NCBI GenBank assembly: GCA_025462805.1
Contig: JAOAPJ010000295.1
Coordinates: forward strand, 1 to 15,676
Source of the DNA: Acidobacteriaceae bacterium
Lineage (GTDB): Bacteria; Acidobacteriota; Terriglobia; Terriglobales; Acidobacteriaceae
Length of the DNA stretch: 15,676 nucleotides
Direction: 5' to 3'
The notes beneath the pieces are model-generated. The model saw only the letters and a list, made by a program, of their open reading frames with translations, was not told the origin of the DNA and made no database searches. Made by a program: the position numbers and the translations under genes. This document shows positions 8,843 to 15,676 of the stretch, piece by piece. Each line of letters begins with the position of its first letter. Positions within the stretch are counted from its first letter, which is position 1.

Positions 8843-9553
8843 ATGATTGATATACGTCACCTGGAACGCAGTTACAAAACCGGCGCCGGATATACCTGGG
8901 TGTTACGCCGCATTGATCTGAAAATCGAGCGCGGTGAATTTGTAACGCTCATGGGACCATCCGGGGCAGGGAAATCATCCCTGCTGAATGCCATCGCGCT
9001 ACTGGACGATCAATGGCAGGGCGAGTACTACTTCGACGGCGAGGCGGTGCATACCATGAGCCGCAAGCAGCGCGCCGAGCTGGCGAAGCGGCGCCTGGGC
9101 ATGGTCTTCCAGAGCTACCACCTGCTCGACGAATTGACGGTCGCCGAGAACATTGATCTGCCGCTGAGCTACAAGAACATGCCGCGGGCCGAGCGCCAGG
9201 CCCTGGTCGCCGACACCCTCGACCGCTTCAACATCGTTGGCAAAAAGGACCTGTTTCCTTCGCAGCTCTCCGGCGGGCAGCAGCAACTGGTGGGCATCGC
9301 CCGGGCCGTCATCCACAACCCGTCGCTCCTGCTGGCGGACGAGCCCACGGGCAACCTCCACTCGGAGCAGGCGCGCGAAATTATGGAACTCTTCCGCGAA
9401 CTGAATCAGCAGGGCACCACCATCCTGCAAGTCACCCATTCCCATATCAACGCCGGCTTCGGCAATCGCGTGCTCGAGGTGCGCGACGGCTGGCTGGTAC
9501 GCGATAGCGCCAATCCAAGCCTTACCGCAGCAGAGGAGTCCACCGCACGATGA
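8843..9553 (+). CDS. ABC transporter ATP-binding protein, MacB/LolD type
   Basis: A 236-residue cytoplasmic ATPase that should energise one or more of the four permeases upstream. Walker A is GPSGAGKS at 38-45 and the Q-loop glutamine is Q90 (MVFQSYHLL). The signature is LSGGQQQ at 142-148, Walker B is LLLADEP with D166 and E167, and the H-loop is H199 (QVTHS). Length and the 'LADEPTGNL' stretch place it in the lipoprotein-release/MacB group. Two departures from the usual group sequence are visible. The D-loop reads GNLHSEQ, so the normal aspartate is H173. The arginine normally following the signature (QQQR) is L149. The start at 8843 has a good ribosome-binding site. The stop overlaps the ATG of the TolC-like gene (ATGA), implying coupled translation. 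The first 138 bases are about 51% GC, well below the rest. Function as an ATPase is near certain; the transported substrate is not known. Confidence 0.95.
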   Translation: MIDIRHLERSYKTGAGYTWVLRRIDLKIERGEFVTLMGPSGAGKSSLLNAIALLDDQWQGEYYFDGEAVHTMSRKQRAELAKRRLGMVFQSYHLLDELTVAENIDLPLSYKNMPRAERQALVADTLDRFNIVGKKDLFPSQLSGGQQQLVGIARAVIHNPSLLLADEPTGNLHSEQAREIMELFRELNQQGTTILQVTHSHINAGFGNRVLEVRDGWLVRDSANPSLTAAEESTAR

Positions 9554-11496
9554 ATCGTCGCCCCGTCACTAGCGCTGTGCTCGCAGCCGGTTCGCTCATC
9601 CTCACTCAGACCGCGCCTGTCCTGACCCCTGGGGCGCAGGCGCAAGCGAATCAGCAACAAGGTTTCCACGTTGGGCTGCCGCACACACATAACCCATTCT
9701 CCATCTACACGCCAGTGAACATCCCTGCGCCCAATCTCGCCAACTCCCTGCGCCTGGAACAGCTCATTCACCAGGGAAAGCTCTACCTCTCGCTGGAGGA
9801 TTCCATCGACCTCGCGCTGGAAAACAATCTCGATCTCGCCATCTCGCGCTACAACCTGCCCATCGCGGATGCGGACGTTCTACGCACCAGCGCCGGAGGC
9901 ATCAGCTTCGGTGTGCCCACCGGCATCGTGCAAAATACTCTTGGCGGCTCTGGGGCGCCCAATGCGATCGGATCTTCCGGCGGGCTCGGGGGCGTTGGCG
10001 GAGGCGCCGGGGGCCTGGTGCAGAACACCTTCGGTCTCGGCACCCTGGTGCCGAGCTTCGATCCGAAAATTCTCGGTCTGGCCAGTGTGGAGCACGCGAC
10101 CGTCCCCCAGGTGAATCAGGTCACCTCCGGCACCGCCTCCCTCAAGAACAACACCAGCATTGTGGACGCATCGTACCTCCAGGCATTTCCCACGGGAACC
10201 TCCCTTGAGTTCGATTTGAACAACTCGCGGCAGACGCAGAACAGTCTCTTCACCACGCTCAACCCATCGCTCAGCGCGAACTATCGGTTCCTTCTGCAGC
10301 AGCAACTGCTGGCCGGCTTCGGTTTCGCGCCCAATCTGCGCTATCTGCGCCTCGCGCGCAATAACCGCAGGATCTCCGAGATATCCTTCAAGTCCCAGGT
10401 CATCGCGACCACCACACAGATCGAGAACATCTACTGGGACCTGGTAAACGCATACCAGGACGAGCAGGTGAAGGAGCGCTCGCTCGCCTTCGCGGAGAAG
10501 ACGCTCGACGATGAGCGCAAGCAGCTTCAGCTGCAGGCGGTGCCTGCCCTTGACGTGATGAAATCAGAGGCCGAGGTAGCTACGCGGCAGCAGGACCTCA
10601 CAGTCTCGAAGACGACCCTTCAGTTGCAGGAGTCGTTTATGAAAAACGCGCTCACGCGGCGACTGGACCAGACGCTTGAGGAGATGCCGGTCGTCCCTAC
10701 GGCATCGCTCGACGCCTTTCAGCCGGAGGCGGTGCCTCAGGTGCAGGAGCTGATCTCTGAGGCGATCAAGAATCGACCGGACATCAGCACGCTCCAGATC
10801 AATCAGGATGACTACCAGATCTCGCGCAGAGCGGTGCGCAACGCCATGCTGCCCAGTGTCACCGTGATCGGCTACTACGCCGGCACTGGTCTGGGCGGCG
10901 TGCCCAATCCCAATTTTCCGGGCGGCACTCCGATGGTGAACACGCCATCCAGCTACGGCGGAGCGCTGCAGAATGCATTCAACAACAGCTCGCCCGATTA
11001 TCTCGCAGAGGTGCAAGTCAGCATTCCCTTGCGCAATCGCCAGGCGCGTGCTGACCAGTTCCGCTCCGAGCTCGAATATCGGCAGGCACAGCTCCAGGTG
11101 GAGCAGACCACGAAGAATGTGCGCATCGAGGTGCGCAATGCAGCCTATGCGCTTGAGCAGGGCGGCGCCCGCGTGGAGGCAGCGCGGAAGGCGCGCGACC
11201 TTGCGCAGCGCACCTTTGACATCAAGAAGCAGGAGCAGCAGCTCGGCGCCGGATCCAACTTCGAGACGGTCACCGCAGAGCGCGACCTCGCCATCGCGAG
11301 TTCGGCTCTAGCTGCGGCGGAGACGACCTACGAGAAGAACCGCGTCGAACTCTATCGCGCCACGGGTCAGACACTGAACCGGCTCGGGATCTCGCTCGAT
11401 GAGGCGCGCGCCGGTGTTGTCAACAGGCCTCCTTCCACCCCTCCGCCATCGCAACCGGCTCCGCCACATTCGCCCGCTCCCGCACCCCAGCCATAG
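9550..11496 (+). CDS. TolC-family outer-membrane efflux protein
   Basis: A 648-residue protein, well above the 430-490 usual for TolC. A signal peptide is visible at residues 1-33 (hydrophobic core AVLAAGSLIL, likely cleavage after AQA). The first TolC repeat starts near 78 (LYLSLEDSIDLALENN, the standard opening helix). It is interrupted at about 115-165 by a glycine-rich stretch holding two VQNT tetrapeptides (127-130 and 157-160). Long helices follow (about 275-380, e.g. IENIYWDLVNAY). The second repeat starts near 405 (LISEAIKNRPDIS), with a loop rich in Gly, Pro and Asn at about 445-475. The last helices contain RNAAYALEQ and the typical ending ELYRATGQTL. The C-terminal 25 residues are mostly Pro, Ser and Ala. 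As a trimeric duct it would carry substrate across the outer membrane. AGAGGAG lies 11 bases before the ATG, which overlaps the ATPase stop. No adaptor protein gene is seen beside it. Confidence 0.92.
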   Translation: MNRRPVTSAVLAAGSLILTQTAPVLTPGAQAQANQQQGFHVGLPHTHNPFSIYTPVNIPAPNLANSLRLEQLIHQGKLYLSLEDSIDLALENNLDLAISRYNLPIADADVLRTSAGGISFGVPTGIVQNTLGGSGAPNAIGSSGGLGGVGGGAGGLVQNTFGLGTLVPSFDPKILGLASVEHATVPQVNQVTSGTASLKNNTSIVDASYLQAFPTGTSLEFDLNNSRQTQNSLFTTLNPSLSANYRFLLQQQLLAGFGFAPNLRYLRLARNNRRISEISFKSQVIATTTQIENIYWDLVNAYQDEQVKERSLAFAEKTLDDERKQLQLQAVPALDVMKSEAEVATRQQDLTVSKTTLQLQESFMKNALTRRLDQTLEEMPVVPTASLDAFQPEAVPQVQELISEAIKNRPDISTLQINQDDYQISRRAVRNAMLPSVTVIGYYAGTGLGGVPNPNFPGGTPMVNTPSSYGGALQNAFNNSSPDYLAEVQVSIPLRNRQARADQFRSELEYRQAQLQVEQTTKNVRIEVRNAAYALEQGGARVEAARKARDLAQRTFDIKKQEQQLGAGSNFETVTAERDLAIASSALAAAETTYEKNRVELYRATGQTLNRLGISLDEARAGVVNRPPSTPPPSQPAPPHSPAPAPQP

Positions 11497-11500
11497 GAAG
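11495..11500 (+). promoter_or_regulatory. Ribosome binding site that decides the regulator start
   Basis: AGGAAG overlaps the stop codon of the TolC-like gene (TAG, 11494-11496) and is 11 bases from the ATG at 11512. A GTG at 11500 is in frame, but the only purine-rich sequence directly abuts it and so could not serve it. The ATG at 11512 is therefore preferred. Confidence 0.6.
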
Positions 11501-11511
11501 TGACCACCCAC

Positions 11512-12924
11512 ATGAGCAGTCCCCGGCAACGCGCACACGCGAATGGCTCACCGGCAGAGGAGGCGCAGCGGCCGCGTCTCCTCATCGCCGACGATCAGCC
11601 GCCCATCCTCGACGCACTCGAGATCCTGTTGCGTCCGGAAGGCTATCGCATCGATCGCGCCAACTCGCCCCGGCAGCTCATCGAGTGCCTTGCCAGCGAG
11701 ACCTACGATGCCGTCTTGATGGATATGAACTACACGCGCGACACCACCTCTGGCGCTGAGGGCATCGACCTCCTCGCAGAGATCCAGAGCTATGGTCTCC
11801 GCGTGCCGCTCATCGTCATGACGGCATGGAGCAGCGTCGAGCTGGCCGTCGAGGCCATGCGCCGTGGCGCGGCCGACTTCATTCAGAAGCCCTGGGACAA
11901 CGCGCGCCTGCTCACCGTGCTGCGCACGCAGCTCGACCTGCATCGCGTGCAGCGCCAGGCAGACATGCTCGAAGCAGAGAACCGCTTTCTGCGCGCCGAA
12001 GGACTGCCCACACTCATCGCCGAATCGCGCGCCATGCAGCCCGTGCTCGAAATGGTTGCGCGTATCGGCCCCTCGGACGCCAACGTGCTCATCACCGGCG
12101 AACACGGTACGGGGAAGGAGGTCGTCGCGCAAACGTTGCACGCCCTGTCTTCACGGGCACAGCACTCGCTGGTCGCCGTCAACACGGGCGCGCTGCCGGA
12201 GGGCACCTTTGAAAGTGAGATCTTCGGTCACGTGAAGGGCGCCTTCACAGACGCGCGCACCGATCGCATCGGACGCTTTGAGCTTGCCGATCGCGGCACT
12301 CTCTTCCTGGATGAGATCGCCAATGTCCCGCTGCGGCAACAGGCCAAGCTGCTCCGCGTGCTTGAGACCGGCGAGCTCGAACGCGTCGGCTCGTCGAAGA
12401 CACGCAAGGTCGATGTGCGTCTTCTTTCCGCCACCAATGCAGATCTGCACAAGGAGAGCGAAGAAGGCCGCTTCCGTCAGGACCTGCTCTTCCGTCTGAA
12501 CACCGTAGAAATTCACCTGCCCGCATTGCGCGACCGGCGCGAAGACATTCCGCTGCTGGCCGGCCACTTCCTCTCCCGCTGGAGCAAGCGCTATCGCCGC
12601 CTGCTCTCCGGCTTCGCCCCGCGGGCGCTTGAGGTGATGATGCAATACGCCTGGCCCGGCAACGTGCGCGAGCTGGATCACTGCATCGAGCGGTCTGTTC
12701 TTATGGCGCGCAACGAAAAAGTCGACATCGGCGATCTCAACCTGACACCGCCGCGTTCAGCGATCACCACATCCAGCCTCGACGAGATGAGTCTCGAGGC
12801 GGTCGAGAGTATCCTCATCCGCAAGGCGCTGGCTCGTGCGCAAGGAAACGTGAGCCAGGCGGCGGAGGCTCTCGGCCTCAGCCGCGGCGCTCTATATCGG
12901 CGGATGGAAAAATACGCCATCTAG
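11512..12924 (+). CDS. NtrC-family sigma-54-dependent response regulator
   Basis: A 470-residue bacterial enhancer-binding protein. The receiver domain (about 21-145) has the acidic pair D27-D28, phospho-acceptor D71, T104 and K126. The AAA+ domain (about 167-400) has Walker A GEHGTGKE (196-203, with H where S is usual), GAFTDA at 243-248 in place of GAFTGA, Walker B LFLDE (264-268), sensor-I N309 and arginines at R322 and R328. A Fis-type helix-turn-helix closes the protein (about 428-470, GNVSQAAEALGLSRGALYRR). When phosphorylated by a partner kinase it should form a ring that remodels sigma-54 RNA polymerase. The GAFTxA loop contacts sigma-54, so the G-to-D change matters. Last in the transporter operon, it may regulate that operon, but no sigma-54 promoter was found here. 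No histidine kinase is adjacent. An in-frame GTG at 11500 would add four residues. Confidence 0.94.
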   Translation: MSSPRQRAHANGSPAEEAQRPRLLIADDQPPILDALEILLRPEGYRIDRANSPRQLIECLASETYDAVLMDMNYTRDTTSGAEGIDLLAEIQSYGLRVPLIVMTAWSSVELAVEAMRRGAADFIQKPWDNARLLTVLRTQLDLHRVQRQADMLEAENRFLRAEGLPTLIAESRAMQPVLEMVARIGPSDANVLITGEHGTGKEVVAQTLHALSSRAQHSLVAVNTGALPEGTFESEIFGHVKGAFTDARTDRIGRFELADRGTLFLDEIANVPLRQQAKLLRVLETGELERVGSSKTRKVDVRLLSATNADLHKESEEGRFRQDLLFRLNTVEIHLPALRDRREDIPLLAGHFLSRWSKRYRRLLSGFAPRALEVMMQYAWPGNVRELDHCIERSVLMARNEKVDIGDLNLTPPRSAITTSSLDEMSLEAVESILIRKALARAQGNVSQAAEALGLSRGALYRRMEKYAI

Positions 12925-12965
12925 TCATGTAGGTATTCGGGCGGCCGCCCAGTGCATGTCCGCTC

Positions 12966-12995
12966 TGTTAAAACGAAGCACCCGTGAGTGTCTTC
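12966..12995 (-). terminator. Probable intrinsic terminator of the minus-strand operon
   Basis: Read on the minus strand, an inverted repeat begins 10 bases after the cupin stop codon. Arms 12992-12995 plus 12988-12990 pair with 12975-12981 (GAAG/CTTC and CAC/GTG, one bulged base at 12991), leaving a six-base loop. The minus-strand transcript then continues GTTTTAAC, a short U-rich run. The stem is only seven pairs and the U run only four, so it is a modest candidate. It has no T run on the plus strand and so would not serve the regulator gene. Confidence 0.4.
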
Positions 12996-13005
12996 AGATC
13001 GGGAA

Positions 13006-13884
13006 TCAATCCGGATATCGTTCGCGCATGGCACGCCATTCACTATCAAATCGGAACGCTTGCCGCGCCGGCGGCTGTGGCGTCTGTGTCTCAATAAATC
13101 TCAGCGGTGCATCGCCTCGCGTGTAGATCGCGTGCTTCGCGCCGACACCAGTCCAGCACAGGGTGCCCGGCTCAACAACGTATCTCTTTCCCTCGAATTC
13201 GCAATCCGCCAATCCCGAGGTAAAGAAGTAAGATTCCTCGAACGGATGGGTGTGGTGTGAGCCTCCACCGCCCTTGGCGAACTCCACGACGAACATCGTC
13301 ATGTGCGCTGATCCAAAGTTGCGGTCCACCATCATCTTTTGGCTGATCAGCCGAGCGCCGTCGCCGGTGTAGCCATCCATCTGCAGGTTGCCGGGCGGCG
13401 GCAGTTGCGCATCGTCGAAGTGCCCCACAAAGCGCGTGCGAGCGTCGCCTTTGTCGAACCGGTCGATCCGGGCCGGCCACTCGAACTCTCCGACAAAGAA
13501 GGTGTCCTGTCCCACACTCTTGGGCAGAGGCTGTGGAGCGATCATCTCCATCCATCGCGCTCTCCTGCCGCTGCTGGACTGCAGTGCGTGAGCCGAGCCG
13601 ACCAGCACCAGAGCATAGTCGCCCACCACCATCCGGTAGCATCGACTATCGATCATCAGATCAAGCTCGCCTTCCAGGACGTATAGGCTCTTTTCGTAAG
13701 CCAGCACGTTCTGCTCCAGATACCCGCCAGGCTCAAGCTGAACGATCTGGTGTGCCATGTGGACGGCTGCGTCCGACGTGCGATGGTCGATCAATGAGGC
13801 CCGTGAGTAGCCCCTCGCATGGCGCCCGTAGCCGTCAGGAACCGTGAGATTTTCTTCTTTAAACGGCACCACAGCGTGAGCCAT
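13006..13884 (-). CDS. Two-domain cupin protein, distantly like ureidoglycine aminohydrolase (AllE/YlbA)
   Basis: A 292-residue probably cytoplasmic bicupin; no signal peptide or membrane segment is seen. The C-terminal cupin (about 190-265) has a complete motif 1, HTHPFEESYFFTSG, with H211, H213 and E217, and H251 in motif 2 (GAKHAIY). This is a standard metal site. The N-terminal cupin (about 45-115) keeps the fold-type spacing (YEKSLYVLEGEL, then VGSAHALQ) but lacks the two motif-1 histidines, so it probably binds no metal. Layout and length recall (S)-ureidoglycine aminohydrolase, about 260 residues in E. coli. However, that enzyme has a different ligand string (E-x-H-x3-H), so substrate is uncertain and a generic sugar or keto-acid cupin is possible. 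The ATG at 13884 is chosen because GGAGGG precedes it and it lies 10 bases after the symporter stop; an in-frame start at 13935 would overlap the symporter gene. Confidence 0.7.
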   Translation of the reverse strand: MAHAVVPFKEENLTVPDGYGRHARGYSRASLIDHRTSDAAVHMAHQIVQLEPGGYLEQNVLAYEKSLYVLEGELDLMIDSRCYRMVVGDYALVLVGSAHALQSSSGRRARWMEMIAPQPLPKSVGQDTFFVGEFEWPARIDRFDKGDARTRFVGHFDDAQLPPPGNLQMDGYTGDGARLISQKMMVDRNFGSAHMTMFVVEFAKGGGGSHHTHPFEESYFFTSGLADCEFEGKRYVVEPGTLCWTGVGAKHAIYTRGDAPLRFIETQTPQPPARQAFRFDSEWRAMRERYPD

Positions 13885-13886
13885 AA

Positions 13887-13892
13887 CCCTCC
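13887..13892 (-). promoter_or_regulatory. Ribosome binding site of the cupin gene, decides its start
   Basis: On the minus strand GGAGGG (13892 down to 13887) sits in the short gap between the symporter stop (TGA, 13897-13895) and the ATG at 13884. Spacing is short (two to three bases), but it is the only strong Shine-Dalgarno sequence here, and it argues against the upstream in-frame start at 13935. Confidence 0.6.
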
Positions 13893-13894
13893 AC

Positions 13895-15202
13895 TCAGAC
13901 CGATCCCATACGGCTGCGTAGTGTCGCGGGATCAATCTCCTTTTCCCAGCGCGCGATCACCAGGGTGGCGACGCCATTGCCGATCATGTTGATGAGTGCG
14001 CGAAACATACTCATGAAGCGATCGATGCCGAGGATCAGGGCCATGCCGGCGACCGGAATCGTCGGTACCACGGAGAGGGTGCCCACCAGCGCGATGAACG
14101 ATGCTCCCTGCACGCCGCTCGCCCCCTTCGAGGTCAGGATGGCAACGGCGAAGATAGTGAGCTGCTGCGAGAGCGTCAAATGGGTTCCAGTGGCCTGCGC
14201 TACGAAGAGCGCCGCCAGCGTCATATAGAGACTGGTGCCGTCCGTGTTGAACGTATAGCCGGTAGGCACCACCAATCCCACGAGTGCCTTGGAGCAGCCG
14301 AGCGCCTCGAGTTTTTCCATCAACGTCGGTAGCGCGGCTTCGGAATTCGCGACGGATAGCACCAGCAGAATCTCTTCCTTGATATAGATCAGGAATTTGA
14401 AAATGTTGAAGCCTGCCAACAGCGCGATAGTTCCCAGCACCACAATCACGAAGAGAATCGATGTCAGGTAAAATGTCCCAATCAGATTGAGTAACGGCCG
14501 CAGGGAAGCGATGCCATACTTGCCGACCGTGAATGCCATGGCGCCGAACGCACCGATTGGAGCGAGCCGCACCAGGATGTTGACCACTCCGAAGATGGCC
14601 TGGGTCAGCGTGTTCAGCAGCGCCAGCAACGGCTTGCTGCGTTCGCCCATCATGGATAGAGCAAACCCGAACAGGATCGCGATGAGCAGCACCTGCAGGA
14701 TGTCGCCCCTGGCAAAGGCGTCGACCACGGTTGTGGGAATGATGTGCAGCAGGAACTCACTGATGCTTTGCGCCTTGGCCTGCCCCGCATAACTGGCAAC
14801 AGCCTTCGCATCCAGGGTTGCCGTATCCACGTGGAAGTTTCCACCGGGATGGACGACGTTGCCGACCACCAGGCCGATGAACAGCGCGAGTGTCGAGACG
14901 ACTTCGAAGTAGAGCAGCGCCTTGCCGCCGACTCGTCCAACCTTTTTCATATCCTGCATGCCAGCGATGCCGGATACGACCGTGCAGAAGATGATCGGCG
15001 TCACAATCATCGAGATGAGACGGATGAAGCCATCTCCCAGCGGCTTCATCGCAATCGCACGATTGGGGCTGAAGTAGCCAAGCAGCACCGCGAGAAAAAC
15101 CGCGACGCACACCTGAAACCAGAAGCTGGTATAGAAGGGACCGCTTCCTTTTCCTGGTGGACGGTCGACGACGGGCCGCAGTTCAGCCTGGAGGACGCTC
15201 AT
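13895..15202 (-). CDS. dctA: DctA-type dicarboxylate/cation symporter (DAACS family)
   Basis: A 435-residue inner-membrane secondary transporter (TC 2.A.23), close to the 428 residues of E. coli DctA. It should import C4-dicarboxylates such as succinate, fumarate and malate with cations. N-terminal helices start near residue 26 ([20 protein letters not shown]), and [14 protein letters not shown] is the conserved TM2 stretch. Hairpin HP1 with ANSEAALP is at about 285-291, and TM7 has [12 protein letters not shown] (N319, D321). HP2 has [12 protein letters not shown] (358-369), and TM8 runs [25 protein letters not shown] (D394, R400, N405, N409). The last third matches DctA closely. Departures are the serine-rich HP1 motif (usually TSSSES, here SVANSE) and the middle residue of NxDGT. 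The ATG at 15202 follows the E2 stop by one base (TGAGATG), so translation is probably coupled; an in-frame GTG at 15250 would overlap E2. Glutamate transport is a less likely alternative. Confidence 0.9.
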   Translation of the reverse strand: MSVLQAELRPVVDRPPGKGSGPFYTSFWFQVCVAVFLAVLLGYFSPNRAIAMKPLGDGFIRLISMIVTPIIFCTVVSGIAGMQDMKKVGRVGGKALLYFEVVSTLALFIGLVVGNVVHPGGNFHVDTATLDAKAVASYAGQAKAQSISEFLLHIIPTTVVDAFARGDILQVLLIAILFGFALSMMGERSKPLLALLNTLTQAIFGVVNILVRLAPIGAFGAMAFTVGKYGIASLRPLLNLIGTFYLTSILFVIVVLGTIALLAGFNIFKFLIYIKEEILLVLSVANSEAALPTLMEKLEALGCSKALVGLVVPTGYTFNTDGTSLYMTLAALFVAQATGTHLTLSQQLTIFAVAILTSKGASGVQGASFIALVGTLSVVPTIPVAGMALILGIDRFMSMFRALINMIGNGVATLVIARWEKEIDPATLRSRMGSV

Positions 15203-15203
15203 C

Positions 15204-15676
15204 TCAGCCAAGCCACTTCGCTGGATCCTGTAATGTTTCTGCCAGGTCACGCAGGAAGGCCGACGCCTTGGCGCCGTCGAGGACGCGATGATCGGCAGAG
15301 AGGGTCAACGTGATCATCGGGCGCACTTCCACCCGGCCCGCAACCGGCACAACGCGATCCGCGATCGCCCCCACCGCCAGAATCGCTGCCTGCGGCGGCG
15401 TGATGATCGCGCTGAAGGAGTCGACCTGGAGCATGCCAAGATTGCTGATCGTAAACGTTCCGTTTGCCAGATCCGCGGGCCGCAGACGGTGCGCGCGGGC
15501 TCGTTCCGTCAGATCAAGACGTTGCTTCGCGATCTCGCCCACCTGCAGGGTGGAAGCCTTCGGAACCACCGCGCTCACCACGCCGTCTTCGACAGCCATC
15601 GCAATCGCGATGTTGATGTCCGGGTTGAGGCGAACACCCTGGTCGATCCAGCTCGCATTGACCAGGGGATGACTGG
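15204..15676 (-). CDS. Dihydrolipoamide acyltransferase (E2) of a 2-oxo acid dehydrogenase complex, C-terminal catalytic domain; 5' end outside window
   Basis: The 156 visible residues are the end of the catalytic domain of a pyruvate- or branched-chain-type E2, which transfers the acyl group from lipoamide to CoA. Recognisable segments are the [20 protein letters not shown] strand region, FTISNLGM followed by [14 protein letters not shown], and the active-site motif HRVLDG with histidine at 15288-15290 and aspartate at 15276-15278. The C-terminus [17 protein letters not shown] is typical. The frame is open to the window edge, so the lipoyl and E1/E3-binding domains should lie beyond 15676. 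The specific complex (pyruvate, 2-oxoglutarate, branched-chain or acetoin) cannot be decided from this part. No lipoamide dehydrogenase follows; instead a dicarboxylate importer is directly downstream, which fits central carbon use but does not prove a link. Confidence 0.93.
   Translation of the reverse strand, partial: SHPLVNASWIDQGVRLNPDINIAIAMAVEDGVVSAVVPKASTLQVGEIAKQRLDLTERARAHRLRPADLANGTFTISNLGMLQVDSFSAIITPPQAAILAVGAIADRVVPVAGRVEVRPMITLTLSADHRVLDGAKASAFLRDLAETLQDPAKWLG

Noticed and set aside
12939..12950. Perfect 12-base palindrome GGGCGGCCGCCC after the regulator stop, possible plus-strand terminator
   Set aside because: As RNA it allows only a four-pair stem with a four-base loop, and there is no T run after it. 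Such palindromes arise easily at this GC content.
13885..13935. Longer cupin protein starting at 13935
   Set aside because: It would overlap the symporter gene by 41 bases, adds residues without cupin similarity, and ignores the GGAGGG in front of the ATG at 13884.
15203..15250. Longer symporter starting at a GTG at 15250
   Set aside because: The extension lies within the last 15 codons of the E2 gene in another frame, and the ATG at 15202 gives the usual DctA length.

Overview
The window is about 15.7 kb of GC-rich DNA, densely coding, with no stretch over 100 bases lacking a gene. It most resembles Acidobacteriota, class Terriglobia (Granulicella/Terriglobus/Edaphobacter type). The main reason is a tandem array of MacB-like permeases of about 800-850 residues with two FtsX-type halves in one chain. 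This is the 'acidobacterial duplicated orphan permease' (ADOP) architecture, which is strongly expanded in that phylum. The assignment is inference from gene content, not from a marker gene.

Plus strand, 1-12924: one apparent operon of seven genes. Four ADOP permeases follow each other with gaps of 1-6 bases (the first is cut by the window edge). Then come a MacB/LolD-type ABC ATPase, a TolC-family outer-membrane channel overlapping it by ATGA, and an NtrC-type sigma-54 response regulator. The simplest reading is a tripartite-like ABC export or cell-envelope system: ATPase plus permeases in the inner membrane, a TolC-like outer-membrane duct, and its own activator. A HlyD/MacA-type periplasmic adaptor and a sensor kinase would be expected but are not in the window. 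The first and third permeases are clear paralogues.

Minus strand, 15676-13006: three closely packed genes read toward the first operon. They are the C-terminal catalytic domain of a 2-oxo acid dehydrogenase E2 acyltransferase (cut by the window edge), a DctA-type dicarboxylate/cation symporter, and a two-domain cupin protein distantly like ureidoglycine aminohydrolase. The two operons converge on an 81-base gap that holds a plausible minus-strand terminator.

I saw no tRNA, rRNA, CRISPR array, insertion sequence, riboswitch or convincing promoter. I found no clearly new biological system. The most distinctive items are the four-permease array served by one ATPase, Shine-Dalgarno sequences built into the conserved permease C-terminal codons, and motif departures in the ATPase, the regulator and the TolC-like protein.
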